Of a DNA stretch of 64,000 nt, positions 59,333 to 64,000 are shown one piece after another. The translations under genes and the position numbers were made by a program. The notes under the pieces are model-generated. The model did no database searches. It had not been told where the DNA came from and was given only the letters and a program-made list of their open reading frames with translations. Origin of the DNA: Mauremys mutica (Eukaryota; Chordata; Testudines; Geoemydidae); the NCBI RefSeq assembly GCF_020497125.1, contig NC_059077.1, forward strand, positions 34,547,340 through 34,611,339, given 5' to 3'. Each line of letters opens with the position of its first letter. Position 1 is the first letter of the stretch.

Positions 59333-60194
59333 ACTAGTTGCTTTGTAGTTATGATTACAGGGCGTTACTCTAGCAGCTAAAGAGGATATGACTTTGTCAA
59401 TGGCCCCAGGGGAAAGGTGGAGTTAAAAGTCAAAGGAAAATGATTCTGTGAACATTTTTCTCAAACAAATTGAGGCTTATCAAGCAGGTGTGTTGTGAGA
59501 AACTTTGGAGGAAGGAATTTTTATGCCTTGAAGCGATGGCGCACAGATGGCAGGAGTGATATAAAATACTGTATGTCTAGAGTATTTATAACATGCACGT
59601 GGAGAACTTGAAAGACGGCTTCCCTTACTGAATAGGTCAAAGTTTGTGTGTGCAGCCATGTTTTATTTAAGAGGCATAATAAAAAATATTATGTGATCCA
59701 ACCTTGTTTACTTTTAATAAACTGGGAGAAATTAAAATGCAATTTCTGTATTGCAAATTTGACTTCTTGAACTGTAGTGTAGCCAAAAAGCTAAAACACT
59801 ACTTATTACAATTCCAAAGACAGGACAGCTACTAATTGCAATAGTTATCACTCTGTAGTAGGAGATTCTTTTCCATCTTCTGCAAGTTAATCATTTCCTA
59901 AGCATAAGTACATATGCCAAACATTTTGATAACTTCAAATATTTTTTTCTGGTGTGAAGCTCATCTGATACATCATCAACAGCAGCATTTTCTAGGATTG
60001 AAATGATATTCAAGCCATTCTCAACAATTCATTATCCATTAGTATTGCCTTTAAAATCTACAATGCAGTATTGAGACACAGCATCAGTTACCTTTAACAA
60101 TCCTTACTATAGTTTTATATAAAAGCCAATTGGCTGCATAGTAACCTGAAATACAGCATAAGTCTTCTAAAGTTAGCAATATGTTATTGCTGTG

Positions 60195-60260
60195 GCAGTT
60201 CATAGACTTTAAGGTCAGAGGGGACTATCATGCTCATGTAGTTTCATTCTCACAACTGTA
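60195..60260 (-). repeat. CR1 3' tail fragment
   Basis: TTCATAGACTTTAAGGTCAG, AGGGGACTATCATGCTCATG is the complement of a CR1 tail. Confidence 0.55.
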
Positions 60261-60689
60261 TTCTTGAAGTTGCAGTTGTTCCTTATTTAAAAGGTGCAGG
60301 AAGTGAAACCATTATTTATATATATTCCTACCGGTATAAAACTAGTTGTTTGTCAGTATAAAATTTCATAGTTAAATCAAGAAAGCATAAACAAAACAGC
60401 TTCAATATATTTCTGGAAGCTATAAATTCAACTGACAATAGCTAATATTTATCTTGAAAAAGAGCATTGGTACAGTTTCATATCTATACTACAGGAAGTG
60501 TCACCTCTTTAATGTTCAGCATTAGTGCAGATAAAAAGGATATGCATTTTTTTATTACAATCCCTTCGTTATTTATTCAGTGTCAGCTGTATGTTCAATG
60601 CTGAACAAGGCATAACGATAAAGACAGTCCCTGACCCCAAATGCTTATGCTATTAAAAAAAGAGAGAGAGAGGGAGACGAGATGGACGA

Positions 60690-60820
60690 GAGCTCGATGT
60701 AAACTCAGAAACTTGTCTCACTCACCAACAGAAGTTGGTCCAAAAAAAGATATTACCTCCCCCACTTTGTCTCTCTAATATCCTGGGACCAACATGGCTA
60801 TGACAATGCTGCATATGATA
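60690..60820 (+). repeat. Short interspersed repeat, same family as 46325-46960
   Basis: CTTGTCTCACTCACCAACAG, AAGTTGGTCC, GATATTACCTCC, TTTGTCTCTCTAATATCCTG and GGACCAACATGGCTATGACA run in order. This is the undisturbed form, in the opposite orientation to the copy split by the hAT. Confidence 0.65.
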
Positions 60821-60835
60821 TAAAAGAGACATATG

Positions 60836-60960
60836 CCCTGATCCTGCACACACTTATGTATCTGCTTACCTTTATGTATGGATGCTGTTCCATTGAGCAG
60901 AATGGGACTGATCCATGTGTAAAATTAAGCATGTGCATAAGTGTTTGCAAGATTAGGCCA
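60836..60960. repeat. Short palindromic interspersed repeat, copy 3
   Basis: Opens CCCTGATCCTGCACACACTT and closes AAGTGTTTGCAAGATTAGGC, with TTAAGCATGTGCATAAG inside. Same family as 34683-34858. Confidence 0.55.
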
Positions 60961-62113
60961 TAGAAAATACAGGATGCACAGGGAAATTCAAAGAAGATAA
61001 CAATGGTAGGTGACTTATTTCATTGTCTTTAAAGATGTACAGTATTTCCAATATAGTATGTAGACAGCTGCCTCTCTCTTCTGAACCCCATTCAAAATTT
61101 TTGTGGGGTCAATTTACTCATTTAGGGCTTGATACTACAAGCACTCATCTGAGATGCTGAGAACCCCCAACTTCCACTGAATTGTAAGAGCCCCACAGGA
61201 GCCTTCTCAGCAAATTATGGTAAGGATTTATGTCATATAGCATAAACAGATTTTGAAGAACATCTTTGTGGCCATATGAAGGATCTCTGATCCCTCAAAA
61301 CATCTGGGCAGAGTCTGCATCCTCTAGTCAGCTGTGCTATCATCAGAGCTGGGTAAAAAAGAAATGAGCAGAAAATAATGTGTCACTGTTCCATGAAATT
61401 ACAAAATATGATGGGCCTGATTTTCAGAGGGGCTGAGCACCTGGAATTGTAGTTCCTCAAGACTTCTTAAAAATCTGGCTTTATTTGGTTTCAGCTCAAA
61501 TATTTCATTATCTTTTGGCCAAAAGTGAAGTCAGACTCTTGGCTTCTAAACTGTCTGTTATATCTGAGGGATATTGAGTGTTCAGGGGATTAGCAATGGT
61601 ATGTGGGAACATTCACCTGAGGATCACTGGTTAAATCTGGCCCAGGTCAGAAGTACTGGAAAGTCATTCCTATCTAACAGCTGTTTGGTTGCCTGAGGTA
61701 TATGAAATAAGTTGGCGGTCTCAGACTTTTTCAGTGTTCCTGTTGGATCCACTACTACCATACTTGGCACTAACAAGAACCTTTGTTCATGGGTCTAAGC
61801 AAAGAGTCTAAATACTGTCAGGAGATGCTAGTAGGAGATTACAGTAGGGTTTTTCACAGCATCCTGTACACAATTTTATTGCCTCGGGATCCATTAAACC
61901 ATTACAGGATTTAGATATCAGCCAAATAATCACAAAGAAAATTAGTAGCCATGTGGGTTAATTTAAATTGCAAGTGGAATTAATTCAGTGGCCTTAATCT
62001 GAATCCACAGGAGATACACACACTAAAAAACATGAATCAAAGTAGTCTTTTTTTTTGGTAAAGCAGATACCTATAGTACTAAAATAGGAGTTATGCCAAG
62101 ACAGGATTGAGAT

Positions 62114-62325
62114 CAGGACCAGCTCTACCATTTTTGCCACCCCAAGACAAAAAAAAACCCAAAAACAAAACAAACCCAGACTGCTGCAGCAAAAACAAAC
62201 AAGCAAGCAAACAAACAAACAAAAAAGTCCGGACTCTGCCGCCCCAAGAATGGACGGAATGCCGCCCCTTAGCATATGCCGCCCCAGGCACATGCTTCCT
62301 CTGCTGGTGTCTGGAGCCGGCCCTG
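62114..62325. mobile_element. Short hAT element with perfect 8 bp duplication
   Basis: Starts CAGGACCAGCTCTACC and ends GGAGCCGGCCCTG. ATTGAGAT lies at both sides (62106-62113, 62326-62333). The inside has an AAAC-rich run (62145-62225) and GCCGCCCC words. It is non-coding. Confidence 0.88.
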
Positions 62326-62397
62326 ATTGAGATGCACTGGTAGTATTGTGTAGGAAGTTTTGCAGAAAACTTGCTTGTAGTAGGGATGGCTCTAGCT

Positions 62398-63145
62398 CAG
62401 TGGTTCCTAAACAGGGGTTCGTGAACCCCTGGGGGTTCGTGAAATGTTACAGGAGGTTCTTGGGGGGGAAAAATCCCTAATGGTGGACAGAGCTGTCCCT
62501 AGGGACCCTGGGCAGCACGGGGCCAGCAGCCCAGAGCCCCTGGACTTCCAAGAACTAAGCAGATCAAAGCAAGCATATCTATCACACTGAGGAGATTTAA
62601 ACTTCAAGACTCATAAGAAATGGAAAGGGAGGTGGATATTTTTTGCTGTTTTTAAAATTAAATAGGCAGCTAGTATTGTTTTAAAAATTATTACGAAGAA
62701 CAAGTTTAAACTTTGTTGTAACATGCGTTGTTTGCCTGGACTGCTCAAGACCTGAATGCTTGTGTAGGAGGAACTCTTTGAGTTGGCTTCTTAAATACCT
62801 TCATGCTGTTTCACATCTGATACTCCTTGATGAAACATAGGAGCCTTGTCTTATAACAGACTTATTCAAAGTGATGCAAGCTACGAAAGTGAGATCTTGG
62901 AAGAGTGTTGCTGTTTTCATAATGTAATACAAATATTGTAATGATAAATAATAATTAATAATAAATAGTGTGTAATAAATAGTGCATCATAAAAACAAAT
63001 TTTATATTTCCAAGATCACTGCTTTTATAATTTATACTCAGGTAAAGGAGAAAATCCCTGGAAATATTCATTTTATGAGGGGGTTCGCGAGACTTGACAT
63101 TTTAGTGAAAGGGGTTCACAGGTTGTTAAAGTTTGGGAACCACTG
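62398..63145. mobile_element. hAT element with perfect 8 bp duplication
   Basis: Starts CAGTGGTTCCTAAAC and ends GTTTGGGAACCACTG, a 15 bp inverted repeat with one mismatch. CTCTAGCT lies at both sides (62390-62397, 63146-63153). The subterminal GGGGTTCGTGAA words on the left and GGGGTTCACAGG on the right repeat. The 748 bp interior has no transposase frame. Confidence 0.92.
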
Positions 63146-63470
63146 CTCTAGCTTGTACTCTCAGTTCTTCCCAGGAGTGCTAAAATGTTGCTGGATTCAC
63201 CTCCAAATTATAACGTGTTTACGAAGAGTGCGTGGCTGTGTGCTTAGATAAAGGCTTACAATATAACAAAAAAGCAAACACCTATGAAAGCTAGATAAAG
63301 GAAATTGGCACAGGCACAAATCTCTTGTAGCAGAAGCAGGTAAATGCAGGAACCTTCAGAATTCAACCTGTCTCTTCATCCTTGATTCATACCGTTGTGC
63401 CTGGGAGTCCCAGAAGTTCCAGAACTGTGTGGGACTTACATAACAAATGTGCTATACAACATGGGTTAAG

Positions 63471-63690
63471 CAATGGCTCTCAAACTTTTTTTTACTGGTG
63501 ACCCCTTTCACATAGCAAGTCTCTGAGTGTGACCCCCCCCTTATAAATTAAAAACACTTTTTTATATTTAACACCACTATAAATGCTGGAGGCAAAGTGG
63601 GGTTTGGAGTGGAGGTTGACAGCTTGGGACCCCCTATGTAATAGCCTTGCGACCCGCTGAGGGGTCTGGACCCCCAGTTTGAGAACCCCT
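63471..63690. mobile_element. Short hAT element (CAGGGGTTCTCAAAC type)
   Basis: Starts CAATGGCTCTCAAACTTTT and ends CCCAGTTTGAGAACCCCT, inverted with drift. GGGTTAAG lies at both sides (63463-63470, 63691-63698). One terminal base is shared with the duplication. It is non-coding, and the minus ORF 63492-63761 across it is not a gene. Confidence 0.85.
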
Positions 63691-63698
63691 GGGTTAAG

Positions 63699-64000
63699 GT
63701 GAATAGCAGGCTGTTTCTTTGCTTTGGTCAGTTTAAGCTGCACCCTTAATGTGGCTTCCACATACGTTTTCTTGTGCGTTAATGGAAATGAGCTTTAGTT
63801 GTCCAAACGTTTTCTTTGAGTTATTTTGAAATCTGCAGCTGAGATTGCACTCAGTGATACAGTCAATGATAATAATAGGAAAAGGGATGTTTACAGTAGA
63901 AAATCAAAACCCTTCATCTTGGCCCAAGAGCTGCACACACTGCCAGCAGTTCACACACTAGGACAGGAAGTCCTACCCACTCAAGCAGTTTGGCAAAAAG
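63699..64000. other. No gene recognised
   Basis: End of the window. Nothing is seen in it. Confidence 0.5.

Larger units (their letters stand above)
58534..62105. other. No gene recognised; several small repeats
   Basis: About 3.6 kb without supported genes. It holds a perfect 26 bp tandem duplication (59281-59332), a CR1 scrap (60195-60260), and three short repeats at 60600-60960. A run of AG repeats lies at 60660-60674. Confidence 0.5.

Noticed and set aside
1..64000. CRISPR array, bacterial operon, rRNA or functional tRNA gene
   Set aside because: No spaced direct repeats, no ribosome-binding-site-led operons and no cloverleaf with intact boxes were seen. The only tRNA-like sequence is the decayed head of the Cry1-type SINE.

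Overview
This is a vertebrate nuclear DNA window, most likely from a turtle. The evidence is the repeat content: a tRNA-derived SINE of the turtle Cry1 type (minus strand, about 47995-48157), many CR1 LINE pieces with the turtle-style 3' end, L2 and Tx1-like LINE debris, and many hAT, Tigger/mariner-like and Harbinger DNA transposons. I found no convincing host exon, tRNA gene, rRNA gene or CRISPR array. The window looks intergenic or intronic, and every coding sequence I can support belongs to a mobile element.

The only near-intact coding unit is a 4.7 kb Harbinger transposon at 25754-30459, flanked by TTA duplications. It carries a two-exon Myb/trihelix-like gene on the plus strand (spoiled by one TAG), an intact 427-codon DDE transposase on the minus strand, and a third small minus-strand ORF inside the Myb intron. 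That ORF recurs in an old relic Harbinger at about 4756-7297. In vertebrate Harbinger elements the Myb-like protein and the transposase act together: the first binds subterminal DNA and helps bring the transposase into the nucleus, the second cuts.

Two more elements share Harbinger-type ends without coding capacity (11761-13872 and 35082-36035). The four elements have different subterminal palindromes, each with CG at its centre, plus a shared non-palindromic motif related to GTGGGATAGCT.

Layout: 1-4755 is plain sequence with one foldback repeat and a 589 bp hAT with a perfect 8 bp duplication. 4756-7297 is the relic Harbinger, itself hit by a foldback element and a snapback retroposon. 7977-8370 is a Tigger/mariner-like MITE. 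10510-14985 is a four-layer nest: L2 LINE, then hAT, then Tigger-like, then Harbinger-type. 15000-25700 is mostly unannotated with old CR1 pieces and small MITEs. 25754-30459 is the main Harbinger. 30933-33499 holds an LTR inside a MITE, a short interspersed repeat, a Tx1-like LINE end and a CR1 end. 35082-36035 is the CAGCGCTG-studded MITE. 40963-42043 is a solo LTR. 42619-44250 and 52370-53335 are CR1 reverse transcriptase remnants. 46325-46960 is a repeat split by a hAT whose end was then tandemly triplicated. 57395-58531 is a GC-rich foldback element. 62114-63690 holds three hAT elements in a row.

All homology calls were made by eye from the sequence and from remembered family features; no database search was run.
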